Shown piece after piece: positions 38,413-47,174 of a stretch of DNA of 64,000 nt. Position 1 is the first letter of the stretch. The number at the start of each line of letters is the position of its first letter. The stretch lies in assembly GCF_017309585.1 (NCBI RefSeq), contig NZ_CP071321.1, positions 3,802,001 through 3,866,000 on the forward strand, given 5' to 3'. The DNA comes from Nitrogeniibacter aestuarii (GTDB taxonomy: Bacteria > Pseudomonadota > Gammaproteobacteria > Burkholderiales > Rhodocyclaceae). The translations under genes and the position numbers were made by a program. The notes beneath the pieces were generated by a model that made no database searches, was not told the DNA's origin, and saw only the letters and a program-made list of their open reading frames with translations.

Positions 38413-38451
38413 CTGCAGGTTTACCATCGCAAATCTGGAGAGTTCTACCCA

Positions 38452-40293
38452 ATGAGCCAATTCGCCGATGCCGCACTGGCAGCCGCACCGGACTACGTCC
38501 GCAATGAAAAACTCAAACAGTGGGTCGCACAGATCGCCGAGCTCACCGAGCCCGCGCAGGTCGTCTGGTGCGACGGCTCCCAGGAAGAATACGACCGTCT
38601 GTGTGCCGAAATGGTTGAAGCCGGCACGCTGATCAAGCTGAACGAAGAAAAGCGTCCGAATTCCTACCTGGCCTGGTCCGATCCGTCGGATGTGGCCCGT
38701 GTGGAAGACCGCACCTTCATCTGCTCCGAAAACAAGGGTGACGCCGGCCCGACCAACAACTGGGAAGACCCGGCCACCATGCGCAAGACCCTGAACGAGC
38801 TGTTCAAGGGCTGCATGCATGGTCGCACCATGTACGTCATCCCGTTCTCCATGGGTCCGCTCGGCTCCCCGATCGCCCACATTGGCGTCGAGATCTCCGA
38901 CAGCGCCTACGTGGTGACCAACATGCGCACCATGACCCGCATGGGCAAGGGCGTGTTTGACGTGCTCGGCACCGACGGTGAATTCGTGCCCTGCGTGCAC
39001 ACCGTGGGCGCACCGCTAGCCGAAGGCGAGAAAGACGCCCGTTGGCCGTGCAACCCCGACACCAAATACATCGTCCACTACCCCGAAACCCGCGAAATCT
39101 GGTCATACGGCTCGGGTTACGGCGGCAACGCACTGCTGGGCAAGAAGTGCTTCGCCCTGCGTATTGCCTCCACCATGGCGCGTGATGAAGGCTGGCTGGC
39201 CGAGCACATGCTCATCCTTGGCGTCGAGTCCCCCGAAGGCGAAAAGACCTACGTGGCGGCGGCCTTCCCGTCCGCCTGCGGCAAGACCAACTTCGCCATG
39301 CTGATTCCGCCGAAGTCTTTCGACGGCTGGAAAGTCACCACCGTGGGTGACGACATTGCCTGGATCAAACCGGGCCCGGACGGTCGCTTCTACGCCATCA
39401 ACCCTGAAGCCGGCTACTTCGGCGTTGCCCCGGGCACATCCGAGAAGACCAACTTCAACGCCATGGCCACCCTGAAGGAAAACATCATCTTCACCAACGT
39501 CGCACTGACCGACGACGGCGATGTGTGGTGGGAAGGCATGAGCAAGCAAGCACCGGCTCACCTGATCGACTGGCAAGGCAAGGACTGGACGCCGGAAATC
39601 GCCAAGGAAACCGGTCGCAAGGCCGCTCACCCGAACGCGCGCTTCACCGCCCCGGCCAACCAGTGCCCGTCCATCGACGCCGACTGGGAAGATCCTCAGG
39701 GCGTGCCCATCTCCGCCTTCATCTTCGGCGGCCGTCGCGCCACCACCGTGCCGCTGGTCTATCAAGCCTTCAACTGGAACTTCGGCGTGTACATGGCCGC
39801 CACCCTCGGCTCCGAAACCACGGCTGCTGCCTTCGGCGCCCAGGGCGTGGTCCGTCGTGACCCGTTCGCCATGCTGCCGTTCTGCGGCTACCACATGGGT
39901 GACTACTTCAACCACTGGCTGAAAATGGGTCACGTGGTCGAGAACACCCCGAAGATCTTCTGCGTGAACTGGTTCCGCATGAACGAAAAGGGCGAGTTCA
40001 TGTGGCCGGGCTTCTCCGACAACATGCGCGTCCTGAAGTGGATCGTCGATCGCGTCAAGGGCAAGATCGGTGCGAAAGAAACCGCACTGGGCTGGATGCC
40101 GAAGTTCGAGGATCTGGACTGGACCGACGCCGACATCACCCGCGAAGAGTTCGATGCGCTGACCACGGTGGATGCCGAAGCCTGGCAAAAAGAGCTCGAG
40201 TTGCACAAGGAATGGTTCGACAAGCTGTCCGACCGCCTGCCGCGTCAGATGACGCTCAAGCGTGAGCTGTTCGAACTGGCCCTGTCCGCCTGA
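38452..40293 (+). CDS. pckG: Phosphoenolpyruvate carboxykinase (GTP)
   Basis: 613 residues from the ATG at 38452, the family's normal length. The GTP-dependent family is identified by the kinase P-loop FPSACGKTNFAMLIPP with the hyper-reactive Cys, by VTTVGDDIAWIKPGPDGRFYAINPE, and by GRRATTVPLVYQAFNW. It converts oxaloacetate to PEP for gluconeogenesis on organic acids. The opposite-direction gene is maeB. A strong terminator lies 33 bases past the stop. Codon use is more regular (many GGC, ACC, AAG) than in neighbours, consistent with high expression. Confidence 0.97.
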   Translation: MSQFADAALAAAPDYVRNEKLKQWVAQIAELTEPAQVVWCDGSQEEYDRLCAEMVEAGTLIKLNEEKRPNSYLAWSDPSDVARVEDRTFICSENKGDAGPTNNWEDPATMRKTLNELFKGCMHGRTMYVIPFSMGPLGSPIAHIGVEISDSAYVVTNMRTMTRMGKGVFDVLGTDGEFVPCVHTVGAPLAEGEKDARWPCNPDTKYIVHYPETREIWSYGSGYGGNALLGKKCFALRIASTMARDEGWLAEHMLILGVESPEGEKTYVAAAFPSACGKTNFAMLIPPKSFDGWKVTTVGDDIAWIKPGPDGRFYAINPEAGYFGVAPGTSEKTNFNAMATLKENIIFTNVALTDDGDVWWEGMSKQAPAHLIDWQGKDWTPEIAKETGRKAAHPNARFTAPANQCPSIDADWEDPQGVPISAFIFGGRRATTVPLVYQAFNWNFGVYMAATLGSETTAAAFGAQGVVRRDPFAMLPFCGYHMGDYFNHWLKMGHVVENTPKIFCVNWFRMNEKGEFMWPGFSDNMRVLKWIVDRVKGKIGAKETALGWMPKFEDLDWTDADITREEFDALTTVDAEAWQKELELHKEWFDKLSDRLPRQMTLKRELFELALSA

Positions 40294-40325
40294 GCCAGCC
40301 CCCGCGGGCGAATCAACGCTCCATG

Positions 40326-40360
40326 ACAAACGCCGGCCCTGCGCCGGCGTTTGTTTTTTG
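40326..40360 (+). terminator. Strong rho-independent terminator of pckG
   Basis: A perfect 12-pair stem (ACAAACGCCGGC with GCCGGCGTTTGT) and a 5-base loop, followed by TTTTTT. Confidence 0.92.
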
Positions 40361-40433
40361 CAGGGACGCGCATCGGCTGACGGCGCCGCATGATCCGCCT
40401 ATCATCTTCACATGCCCTCTTCCCGGATGTCTC

Positions 40434-41603
40434 ATGAACCGTCCCGACCGCTTTCTTTCCGACCGCCTCCATGACATCGAGCCATTCCATGTCATGGAAT
40501 TGCTTCGGCGCGCGCGAACGCTCGAGGCACAGGGGCGCGACATCATTCACATGGAAGTGGGCGAGCCGGATTTCAACACGCCTCAGCCCATCATCGACGC
40601 CGCGACGCGATTTCTGGCCACCGGCCATGTTCACTACACCTCCGGCCTGGGCATGCCGTCGCTGCGAGAGGCGGTCGCCCGCTTCTATGCCGAGCGCTTC
40701 AAAGTCGACATCAACCCAGATCGCATCATCATCACACCGGGGGCATCCGGCGCCCTGATGCTGGCTCTGGCCGCCACCACCAACCCCGGGGACATCTGGC
40801 TCATGGGTGACCCCACCTATCCGTCCAATCGTCACCTGGTCCGTGCTTTCGAGGGCTCGGTTCATCTGCTGCCGGTGGGGCCGGAGCAGGCCTACCAGCC
40901 CTCAGCCGCCCAGGTGACAGACGCCTGGCAGGCCCGTTGTCGCGGTCTCATGGTGGCCTCACCCTCGAACCCGACCGGTACGATCATCTCTCCGGAGCAA
41001 CTCGATGCGCTGGCCACTGCCGTACGCACGAAAGCGGGCGTACTGATCGTGGACGAGATTTACCAGGGACTGACCTACGGGGTCAGTGACAGCACCGCGC
41101 TACAACACCTGGACGACGCTTTTGTGATCAACAGCTTTAGCAAGTTCTTCGGCATGACGGGATGGCGCCTCGGCTGGCTGGTCGCCCCGGAAGGTTTCGC
41201 ACGCGACATCGAACGACTGGCGCAACATTTCTTCATCGCGCCATCAACCGTCGCCCAGCATGCCGCGCTCGCTGCTTTCAGCCCGGCCGCCATGGCCATC
41301 CACGAAGAACGCAGAGACGCCTTTGACGCGCGACGCAAGGTGCTGCTTCCGGGCTTGCGCGAACTAGGATTCAAGGTGGGCACCGAGCCGCAGGGCGCGT
41401 TTTACGTTTACGCCGATATCTCCGCACTCGCCGACGATTGCGAATCCCTGGCGCAGCGCCTGATCGAAGAGGCGGGCGTCGCCGCGACGCCTGGCATCGA
41501 CTTTGGTCACCACCGCAGCCGCGCACACATGCGCTTTGCCTACACCACCGGGATTGACCGCCTCCACGAAGCACTCGAGCGGATCGCCAGAATCGTCAAA
41601 TAA
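40434..41603 (+). CDS. Class I/II pyridoxal-phosphate aminotransferase
   Basis: 389 residues from the ATG at 40434. The fold type I signature is clear: MEVGEPDFNTPQPI at the N-terminus, SPSNPTGTIISPEQL, IVDEIYQGLTYG, and the PLP lysine in INSFSKFFGMTGWRLGW. The C-terminal Arg that binds the substrate carboxylate is in SRAHMRFAYTT. It is in the aspartate/aromatic aminotransferase I-gamma-like group; amino-donor specificity cannot be read. It stands alone between two terminators. Confidence 0.88.
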   Translation: MNRPDRFLSDRLHDIEPFHVMELLRRARTLEAQGRDIIHMEVGEPDFNTPQPIIDAATRFLATGHVHYTSGLGMPSLREAVARFYAERFKVDINPDRIIITPGASGALMLALAATTNPGDIWLMGDPTYPSNRHLVRAFEGSVHLLPVGPEQAYQPSAAQVTDAWQARCRGLMVASPSNPTGTIISPEQLDALATAVRTKAGVLIVDEIYQGLTYGVSDSTALQHLDDAFVINSFSKFFGMTGWRLGWLVAPEGFARDIERLAQHFFIAPSTVAQHAALAAFSPAAMAIHEERRDAFDARRKVLLPGLRELGFKVGTEPQGAFYVYADISALADDCESLAQRLIEEAGVAATPGIDFGHHRSRAHMRFAYTTGIDRLHEALERIARIVK

Positions 41604-41606
41604 TGA

Positions 41607-41633
41607 AAAGGCGACGCTCAGTGCGTCGCCTTT
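41607..41633. terminator. Bidirectional terminator between aminotransferase and lytic transglycosylase
   Basis: A perfect 11-pair stem (AAAGGCGACGC with GCGTCGCCTTT) and a 5-base loop, 3 bases after the aminotransferase stop and 18 bases after the end of the convergent gene. Confidence 0.85.
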
Positions 41634-41650
41634 GCCACCACCTTGAACGC

Positions 41651-42388
41651 TCAGGCTGCACTGGAGGCAATCTTCTCCAGTTTGGCTTTCATGGACAGGA
41701 CCTTGCGGGCATAACCCGCCTCAGGGTCGGAAAGCGCGCCGCCGTAGTACTGCAAGGCGCGGGTCAGAGACCCGTAGCGACGCAGACCCTCCTTGATCAC
41801 CAATGAGCCGACACGGACATTGGTCACCGGATCGAAAAGTGCATTCGGCCCGGCGTCCTCGCCGATCTTGTCCATATGAAACTTCGGGATCACCTGCATC
41901 AAGCCTTGGGCACCGACGGTCGACTCCGCCATCGGATTGAAACTCGACTCGATCGCCATGACGGCGACGATCAGCAGCGGATCAATGCCAAGTTGCTCAC
42001 CGGAAACGAGCGCACGCGTCATCGGCGCTTCAAGTGCGCTGGCTGACACACGGTAACGCTTGGCGACGTAGCGGCGCACGCGGTCGAGCTCGGGCGTCAA
42101 TCCGGCCACATCGTCAGCCTGACCGTCCGACTCGAGCATCTTGGCAACGGCAAGGTCAAAATGAGTATCGACCTGAGCCTGTTGCGCTGGCGTGGGCACG
42201 GCTTCGGCGGCGTTGGCGGCATTCATCGCAGCGGCCAGAGGCACTTCGATGCGCTTGTGCTCGATGGCGTTGGCAGCAACGCCGATGATTGACATGATCC
42301 CCATGGCCAGCAAGGCACCGTGGGCAAGATGGGATGCAAACGCACCAGCGGCGCGAGAGCTTTGTTGGAGTGCTGTTGCGAACTTCAT
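41651..42388 (-). CDS. Lytic murein transglycosylase (SLT domain)
   Basis: 245 residues from the ATG at 42388, preceded by GGAGGT. The N-terminal hydrophobic segment (LAHGALLAMGIMSIIGVAANA) is a signal sequence or anchor. The SLT domain is at about 125-235: catalytic Glu in LIVAVMAIESSFNPMAES, then VGAQGLMQVIPKFH, the NVRVGSLVIKEGLRRYG segment and RALQYYGG. It cleaves the MurNAc-GlcNAc bond in the periplasm, making anhydromuropeptides, the substrates of the AmpD encoded 1 kb away. A palindrome lies 33 bases upstream. Confidence 0.9.
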   Translation of the reverse strand: MKFATALQQSSRAAGAFASHLAHGALLAMGIMSIIGVAANAIEHKRIEVPLAAAMNAANAAEAVPTPAQQAQVDTHFDLAVAKMLESDGQADDVAGLTPELDRVRRYVAKRYRVSASALEAPMTRALVSGEQLGIDPLLIVAVMAIESSFNPMAESTVGAQGLMQVIPKFHMDKIGEDAGPNALFDPVTNVRVGSLVIKEGLRRYGSLTRALQYYGGALSDPEAGYARKVLSMKAKLEKIASSAA

Positions 42389-42420
42389 GTGGTACCTCCA
42401 AGTGGCCCGCCCGTTCGCCA

Positions 42421-42439
42421 TGAATCCAGCCTGGATTCA
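42421..42439. promoter_or_regulatory. 19-base palindrome upstream of the lytic transglycosylase gene
   Basis: TGAATCCAG and CTGGATTCA are perfect 9-base arms with a single central base, 33-51 bases before the start codon. A one-base spacer cannot form a hairpin terminator, so a protein-binding site is more likely. The rest of the 395-base gap (42389-42783) holds the terminator of the next gene and about 270 bases where I see nothing else. Confidence 0.5.
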
Positions 42440-42713
42440 CTTGGTTCCGGCACCTCGCATCCGGCGCTCCGTGCCGGGGTATCGCGAGTGAATCTGGCGG
42501 GTCGCCAGTGGGGTTCCATCGCACCGCAACGTGTGTAGATGGAACATGTGCTGTCATGCCCGAAGGCACGAATTAACTATGCTGCACTGCAGCAGGAGTC
42601 GCACTTTATTGATTTGTAAGAGAATTGTCAATCCGTCCGGATCCCGCGTGTTTACAGGAGATGCAAAATGCATGAGCCTGAATGCCGCGCGTTTACTGAA
42701 CATCGGGCACCGC

Positions 42714-42740
42714 AAAAAAACGGGGCCCGAAGGCCCCGTT
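42714..42740 (-). terminator. Rho-independent terminator of the Kbp-like gene
   Basis: Read on the minus strand: AACGGGGCC, loop TTCG, GGCCCCGTT, followed by more T. The stem is GC-rich and perfect, 44 bases past the stop. Confidence 0.92.
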
Positions 42741-42783
42741 CGTCGGATTTCGTCGGTCCGCGCCGACGATCACAGGCTGAAAC

Positions 42784-43257
42784 TCAAGCCAGGGGCGGGA
42801 TCCGCAGCACTTGACCCGGATAGATCTTGTCCGGATCGGACAACATCGGCTTGTTGGCCTCGAAGATCACCATGTACTTGTTGGCGCTGCCATAGAAGGT
42901 CTTGGCAATGCCCGACAGCGTGTCACCACGCACGACGGTATGGAACTGTGCCTCCGGCTCCGGGTTGGTCACGGTGATGGTGTCTTCCACCTCAGCCACC
43001 CCCGCGACATTGCCTGCGGCCAGCAGCACCTTCTCCTTGCTTGCCTGATCCGGCGTGGTACCGCCAACGGTGACGACAGACCTGGCACCATCGAATGAAA
43101 CAGTCAGGCCCTCAACAGGCAGTTTCAGCGTTTCGATGTATTTCTTGATGGCTTCGGCCGCCTTGGCATTGGCATCGGGCGCACTTTCGGCCGCAGCCGC
43201 TTCGCCCGTACCGAACAATTTTTCACCGGCTTCCTTGATGAAGCTGAACAGACCCAT
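42784..43257 (-). CDS. kbp: BON-LysM protein, Kbp/YgaU type
   Basis: 157 residues. It starts MGLFSFIKEAGEKLFG, as in E. coli YgaU/Kbp. A BON domain is at about 30-95 (LTVSFDGARSVVTVGGTT, VAGVAEVEDTITV), and a LysM domain at about 105-155 (FHTVVRGDTLSGIAKTFYG, IFEANKPMLSDPDKIYPGQV). E. coli Kbp is a potassium-binding protein of this exact architecture; the extra Ala/Glu-rich stretch at 17-32 is specific to this version. There is no signal peptide, so it is cytoplasmic. It is followed by a strong terminator. Confidence 0.9.
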   Translation of the reverse strand: MGLFSFIKEAGEKLFGTGEAAAAESAPDANAKAAEAIKKYIETLKLPVEGLTVSFDGARSVVTVGGTTPDQASKEKVLLAAGNVAGVAEVEDTITVTNPEPEAQFHTVVRGDTLSGIAKTFYGSANKYMVIFEANKPMLSDPDKIYPGQVLRIPPLA

Positions 43258-43317
43258 GGTTCTGACTCCTGTCTTGATTTTTCACAACGCCGCAAACACC
43301 TTGCAGCCTATCCGACC

Positions 43318-43938
43318 TTATACGTCAGTTCGATGACACAGGGAAATCCCTGCAAAGGAAACTTGCGTGTCTTGCCCCGGCGGCAGTGCGCCCACGGCCT
43401 GTGCCAGCGCCGTCCAGTCGAAGTACGGCCCCGGATCCGTCTTGCGTCCCGGGGCGATATCGCTGTGTCCTGCAATCGCCATGATGGGGTAGTGCCGCCG
43501 CACCGCGGCGATGACCTCCGCCAACCGGACATACTGGCCGGGCTCGAAAGGCTGGGTGTCCGAGCCCTCAAGCTCGATGCCGATGGAAAAGTCATTGCAG
43601 CGCGAGCGTCCGTTCCACTCGCTGAGCCCGGCATGCCATGCCCGTTCGTCGAAGGAGACAAACTGGATCAACTCGCCGCTGCGGCGAATGAATACGTGGG
43701 CGGAAACCCGCAGGTGATCAATGGTGGCGAAGTACGGATGTGCCGCCGGGTCGAGGGTATTGGTGAACAACTGCGCCACCCCGGGTCCGTCGAACTGCTC
43801 CGGCGGCAGACTGATGGCATGGACCACGACCAGATCGATGGCGTGTCCTTCGGGCCGGGCGTCGCGATTCGGAGAGTCGATTCGCCGTACGCCTTCGAAC
43901 CAGCCCTCGGCATCCACCACCAGCGCCGGGGCACTCAT
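43318..43938 (-). CDS. ampD: 1,6-anhydro-N-acetylmuramyl-L-alanine amidase AmpD
   Basis: 206 residues, Amidase_2 family, no signal peptide, so cytoplasmic as expected for AmpD. Zinc ligands can be placed: His in DLVVVHAISLPP, His in RAWHAGLSEWNGR-type WHAG, and Asp/His in IAGHSDIAPGRKTDPGPYFDW. It cuts the peptide from anhydro-muropeptides for recycling. It overlaps the upstream pilR-type gene by 4 bases, an arrangement that puts it in the same transcript. Confidence 0.93.
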   Translation of the reverse strand: MSAPALVVDAEGWFEGVRRIDSPNRDARPEGHAIDLVVVHAISLPPEQFDGPGVAQLFTNTLDPAAHPYFATIDHLRVSAHVFIRRSGELIQFVSFDERAWHAGLSEWNGRSRCNDFSIGIELEGSDTQPFEPGQYVRLAEVIAAVRRHYPIMAIAGHSDIAPGRKTDPGPYFDWTALAQAVGALPPGQDTQVSFAGISLCHRTDV

Positions 43939-45329
43939 TCCTTCATGCCCAGGCGCTCCATGCGGTAACGCAAGGAGCGGAACGTCACCTTGAGCAAACG
44001 GGCCGCTGCCGTGCGGTTGCCATCCGTGCGCCCCAGCGCCTCGAGAATTGCCTGGCGCTCGGCTTCGTCCAGGTATTCCTGCAAACCATCACGCAGCGCC
44101 TGGCTGCCGTCGAAACCCGACTCAGCACTGGTGAGATCGGTATCTGCGGGCAACACCGGATCAAGGGCGAGATCCTCGACATGAATGATGTCGTCTCCAC
44201 ACAGGGCAAGCGCGCGTTCGAGGGTATTTTCCAGCTCCCGCACGTTGCCCGGAAATCCGTAGGCGGCGAGCGCCTGTGTAGCTTGCGTGGACAGCCGGGG
44301 AATGGGCAACCCGGCCTGTTCCGCCAAGCGGCTCAGGAGTGCGTCAGCCAGTGCCGGAATGTCTTCCTTGCGCTCGCGCAGCGCCGGCATCTTCAGTTCG
44401 ATGACGTTCAGCCGGTAGAACAGATCCTGCCGGAAACGCTGGTCGTCCACGAGTTGCTTGAGGTTCTGATGGGTGGCACTGACGATGCGCACATCCACCG
44501 GCGTCTCCTCGGTCTCGCCGATGCGTCGAACCCGCTTTTCCTGGATCACACGGAGCAGCTTGACCTGCATCGACAGGGGCAGGTCGGCAACCTCGTCGAG
44601 AAACAGGGTGCCTCCATGGGCCGCATGGAAAAAACCGTCATGATCCTTGTCGGCCCCCGTGAATGCCCCCTTCCGGTAACCGAAGAACTCGCTTTCCATG
44701 AGGTTGTCGGGGATTGCGCCGCAGTTGACCGCCACAAAAGCCGAGTCGGCCCGCGGCCCTAGACCGTGAATCGCTCGAGCGGCCCGTTCCTTGCCACTGC
44801 CGGACTCGCCCGAGATGTAGACCGGCGCCTGACTGCGTGCGAGCTTCTCGATGAGCTTGCGCACCTGCTCCATGGCGCCAGATTCACCAATGAGAAAGGC
44901 ACTGGCGTCTTTTTCACCAGCATCCTTGCCTTGCGTCGGCAGTCTGAACACCGACTTGACCAGCGCCCGCAGCTGTTCGAGCGATACCGGTTTGGCCAGA
45001 TAGTCAAAGGCACCCGCCTTGAGTGCAACCACCGCGTTCTCCATGCTCCCGTAGGCAGTGATGACCGCCACCGGGAGATCGGCACAGTGCTCACTGATAT
45101 GACGCACCAGCGCCAGTCCATCGCCATCGGGCAAGCGCATGTCGGTGAGGCACAGCCGGTATTCGTTCTCGTCGAGCAGCGCCCGCGCATCGGCCACGCT
45201 GCCGGCTGAATGCGAGCCCAAGCCCATGCGAATCAGCGTCATCTCGAGCAGTTCGCGGATGTCTTCTTCGTCATCCACCACGAGCACGTCCGCTCCGCGG
45301 GGCCCCTGGCGTCGATCATTCGTACTCAT
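43935..45329 (-). CDS. pilR: Sigma-54-dependent response regulator, PilR type
   Basis: 464 residues. The receiver (about 12-125) has VVDDEEDIRELLEM and the phospho-Asp in LCLTDMRLPDGDGL. The AAA+ domain (about 150-380) has Walker A GESGSGKERAARAIH, the sigma-54-contacting loop GAFTGAD and Walker B GGTLFLDEVADL. The Fis-type helix-turn-helix is at the end (GNRTAAARLLKVTFRSLRYR). Coupled (4-base overlap) to a sensor kinase with PilS features, so it is named PilR, the activator of type IV pilin transcription. The pilin gene itself is not in the window. Confidence 0.9.
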   Translation of the reverse strand: MSTNDRRQGPRGADVLVVDDEEDIRELLEMTLIRMGLGSHSAGSVADARALLDENEYRLCLTDMRLPDGDGLALVRHISEHCADLPVAVITAYGSMENAVVALKAGAFDYLAKPVSLEQLRALVKSVFRLPTQGKDAGEKDASAFLIGESGAMEQVRKLIEKLARSQAPVYISGESGSGKERAARAIHGLGPRADSAFVAVNCGAIPDNLMESEFFGYRKGAFTGADKDHDGFFHAAHGGTLFLDEVADLPLSMQVKLLRVIQEKRVRRIGETEETPVDVRIVSATHQNLKQLVDDQRFRQDLFYRLNVIELKMPALRERKEDIPALADALLSRLAEQAGLPIPRLSTQATQALAAYGFPGNVRELENTLERALALCGDDIIHVEDLALDPVLPADTDLTSAESGFDGSQALRDGLQEYLDEAERQAILEALGRTDGNRTAAARLLKVTFRSLRYRMERLGMKE

Positions 45330-46879
45330 GGCTGGCTCAGTCCCGTAAGGCAGAAATGCGCACCACGCTCGCTGTCGAGGAGCGTCAGACTGGCGCGATT
45401 GGCTTCGGCCAGTTCCCTGGCGATGTAGAGGCCAAGGCCGGTGCCCTTGGCGTGAGTCGTGAAGAAAGGCTCGAACAGCTGGGCGCGGTGGTCAGGGCTG
45501 ATGCCCGGACCGTCGTCGATCACGTGCAGGGCTGTCCGCACGCCGTCGCCTTCCACCCACAGGCGGATTGCGCCGGGGCGCTCGCTCGCATACCGACGTG
45601 CGTTGCCGAGCAGGTTCCACAGGATCTGGTGCAGGTGAGCGCGATCGAAGGCCAGCGTGGCGCGAGCGTCGATATCAGCCTCCACCTGAGCTTTCTCGGC
45701 CTCACCGTGCAAGGTGAATTCATCCAGAAATTCGGTCAGGTAGGCATCAAGCTTGAGCGATTCGAGATGTGCCCGGTCCCGCCGACCGAGTGACAGGACA
45801 TCACGGACTAGCTGTTCGATCCGCTGAGCGTTGTCGTTAATGATGCGCGTCAGGCGAATCTGCCCTTCTGCCCGCTTCTCTTCACGCAACAACTCCGCGG
45901 CATGACTGACCGCCGTCAGCGGATTGCGTATCTCGTGCGCGATGCCTGCCGTCAGGCGCCCGAGGGCGGCCAGTTTGATCTGCTGGGCCTGCGCCTGAAT
46001 CTGCTCCATGTCTTCAAGATAGACGATCAGATCGCCCCCTTCTTCCATGGGAGGGATCGCGCGAAAACGGATCGCTTTGCCGCTGGAGAGCATCAGTTGA
46101 TGGCCTTCGGCACAGCTTGCGGGCTCGCTCAACGCGGTGGCCAGCACCGGCGCCACCGCGGCCAACGGGCGACCTGGTGCGAGTTCGCAGCCCAGCAGGC
46201 GAGCCGCCTGGGGATTGCCCTGGCTGACCGTGAGCGATTCATCGAGCACCAGCACACCATCGGGCATGTCTTCAATGATGCGCTCGTTGATCGTGCGCTG
46301 CTTGACCAGGTCGGCCCCACGGGCCTCGGCAAGTACTTCGTTCGCCAGCGCGCGGCTGGCCAGATAGCGGGCCACCAGGGCCACGCCGAAAAACCCGACG
46401 CACACCATGCCGACCAGCGCGAAGTCGGAAGCCTCCCGCCCGCCGAAAGTCCGGAACACGTTCTCGACCAGGACGGCCACAGTGGCCAGTGCCGCGTAGA
46501 ACAGCACCAGACGCCCCTGGCCGACGAGGCCACCACCGGCCAGCATGATCATGAGCAGGGTCGGCAGTCCCCCTCGCACCCCCCCGCTGGCGTGCATCAG
46601 CAACGCCAAGGCGAGAATGTCGGCCACCATCTGGATGGTGACGAGACGATTCAGCCCGAGTTTGCGAATGGCGTCGGGAAAACCAAGGGCGAGCACCGTG
46701 ACCAGGTAGGCGATCGACACGGCGACGAACATGACCGGCGCGTCCTCGCCCAGGCCGAGCGAACTGCCGAAGACGAGAAAAACGATCGCGATGAACAGCC
46801 GGAACAGGTTCAGGTAGCGCAGCGCCGCACTGCGCGACGCGTCGGCACTGGGGAGGACGACCGCTCGAGCGTCAGTCAT
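45326..46879 (-). CDS. pilS: Sensor histidine kinase, PilS type
   Basis: 517 residues from the ATG at 46879. Six membrane segments fill about 20-195, as in PilS, followed by a PAS-like domain (about 220-300; IIEDMPDGVLVLDESLTV). HisKA has the phospho-His in GRLTAGIAHEIRNPLTAVSH, and HATPase_c has LWNLLGNARRYA, VIDDGPGIS and GTGLGLYIARELA. Its start overlaps the end of the PP0621-type gene by 8 bases. A longer in-frame version starting at 46951 is less likely because it would overlap that gene almost fully. Confidence 0.88.
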   Translation of the reverse strand: MTDARAVVLPSADASRSAALRYLNLFRLFIAIVFLVFGSSLGLGEDAPVMFVAVSIAYLVTVLALGFPDAIRKLGLNRLVTIQMVADILALALLMHASGGVRGGLPTLLMIMLAGGGLVGQGRLVLFYAALATVAVLVENVFRTFGGREASDFALVGMVCVGFFGVALVARYLASRALANEVLAEARGADLVKQRTINERIIEDMPDGVLVLDESLTVSQGNPQAARLLGCELAPGRPLAAVAPVLATALSEPASCAEGHQLMLSSGKAIRFRAIPPMEEGGDLIVYLEDMEQIQAQAQQIKLAALGRLTAGIAHEIRNPLTAVSHAAELLREEKRAEGQIRLTRIINDNAQRIEQLVRDVLSLGRRDRAHLESLKLDAYLTEFLDEFTLHGEAEKAQVEADIDARATLAFDRAHLHQILWNLLGNARRYASERPGAIRLWVEGDGVRTALHVIDDGPGISPDHRAQLFEPFFTTHAKGTGLGLYIARELAEANRASLTLLDSERGAHFCLTGLSQP

Positions 46880-47105
46880 CCTGGCCACGCGCATGCGCGT
46901 CACAGCAATAGAAGTGTTCGCGCTGGGTGACGCCTTCGCTTTCCGGCACATGGAGTCCGCAGCGGTGGCAGGCGAGCATGCGTTCAGCGTTCGGTGCCTG
47001 CTTTGAGGACGCCCGGGGCCGGGAGGCCTTGCCCATCTGGCTGATCAGGCGTCGCCCCCAGAAAATGGCGGCGAGGACGAGGACAAAAACCAGCAGTTTC
47101 AACAC
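46872..47105 (-). CDS. PP0621-type small protein with Cys pairs
   Basis: 77 residues: an N-terminal membrane helix (LKLLVFVLVLAAIFWGRRL), a basic linker, and a small metal-binding module with CHRCGLHV and FYCCDAHA, which looks like a four-Cys zinc ribbon. PP0621-type proteins are commonly encoded just before PilS-type kinases, which fits. No function is known to me. Confidence 0.85.
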   Translation of the reverse strand: MLKLLVFVLVLAAIFWGRRLISQMGKASRPRASSKQAPNAERMLACHRCGLHVPESEGVTQREHFYCCDAHARGQDD

Positions 47106-47174
47106 GACGGCGCACGCTCAGGAAGGAATCCGGCCGAGTTTAGCATGGCCCTGAAGAGGGCAATGTCACGCCGC

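Larger units (their letters stand above)
38045..38451. promoter_or_regulatory. Divergent maeB/pckG control region
   Basis: 407 bases without a gene. Two mirror-image AT-rich blocks, GCATTATTA near 38175 and GCATAATAATA near 38218, are plausible -10 regions. On the minus strand TTTACG (38204-38199) lies 16 bases before AATAAT (38182-38177). On the plus strand TTTCCG (38195-38200) lies 18 bases before CATAAT (38219-38224). A palindrome sits between them and another lies in the pckG leader. A weak open frame here (plus strand, in frame with pckG) is judged non-coding. No known riboswitch is recognised. Confidence 0.5.

Noticed and set aside
38302..38451. N-terminal extension of pckG from an upstream in-frame start
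   Set aside because: The PEPCK family begins near MSQFADAAL; the extension covers a leader with a perfect inverted repeat and has no similarity to the family.
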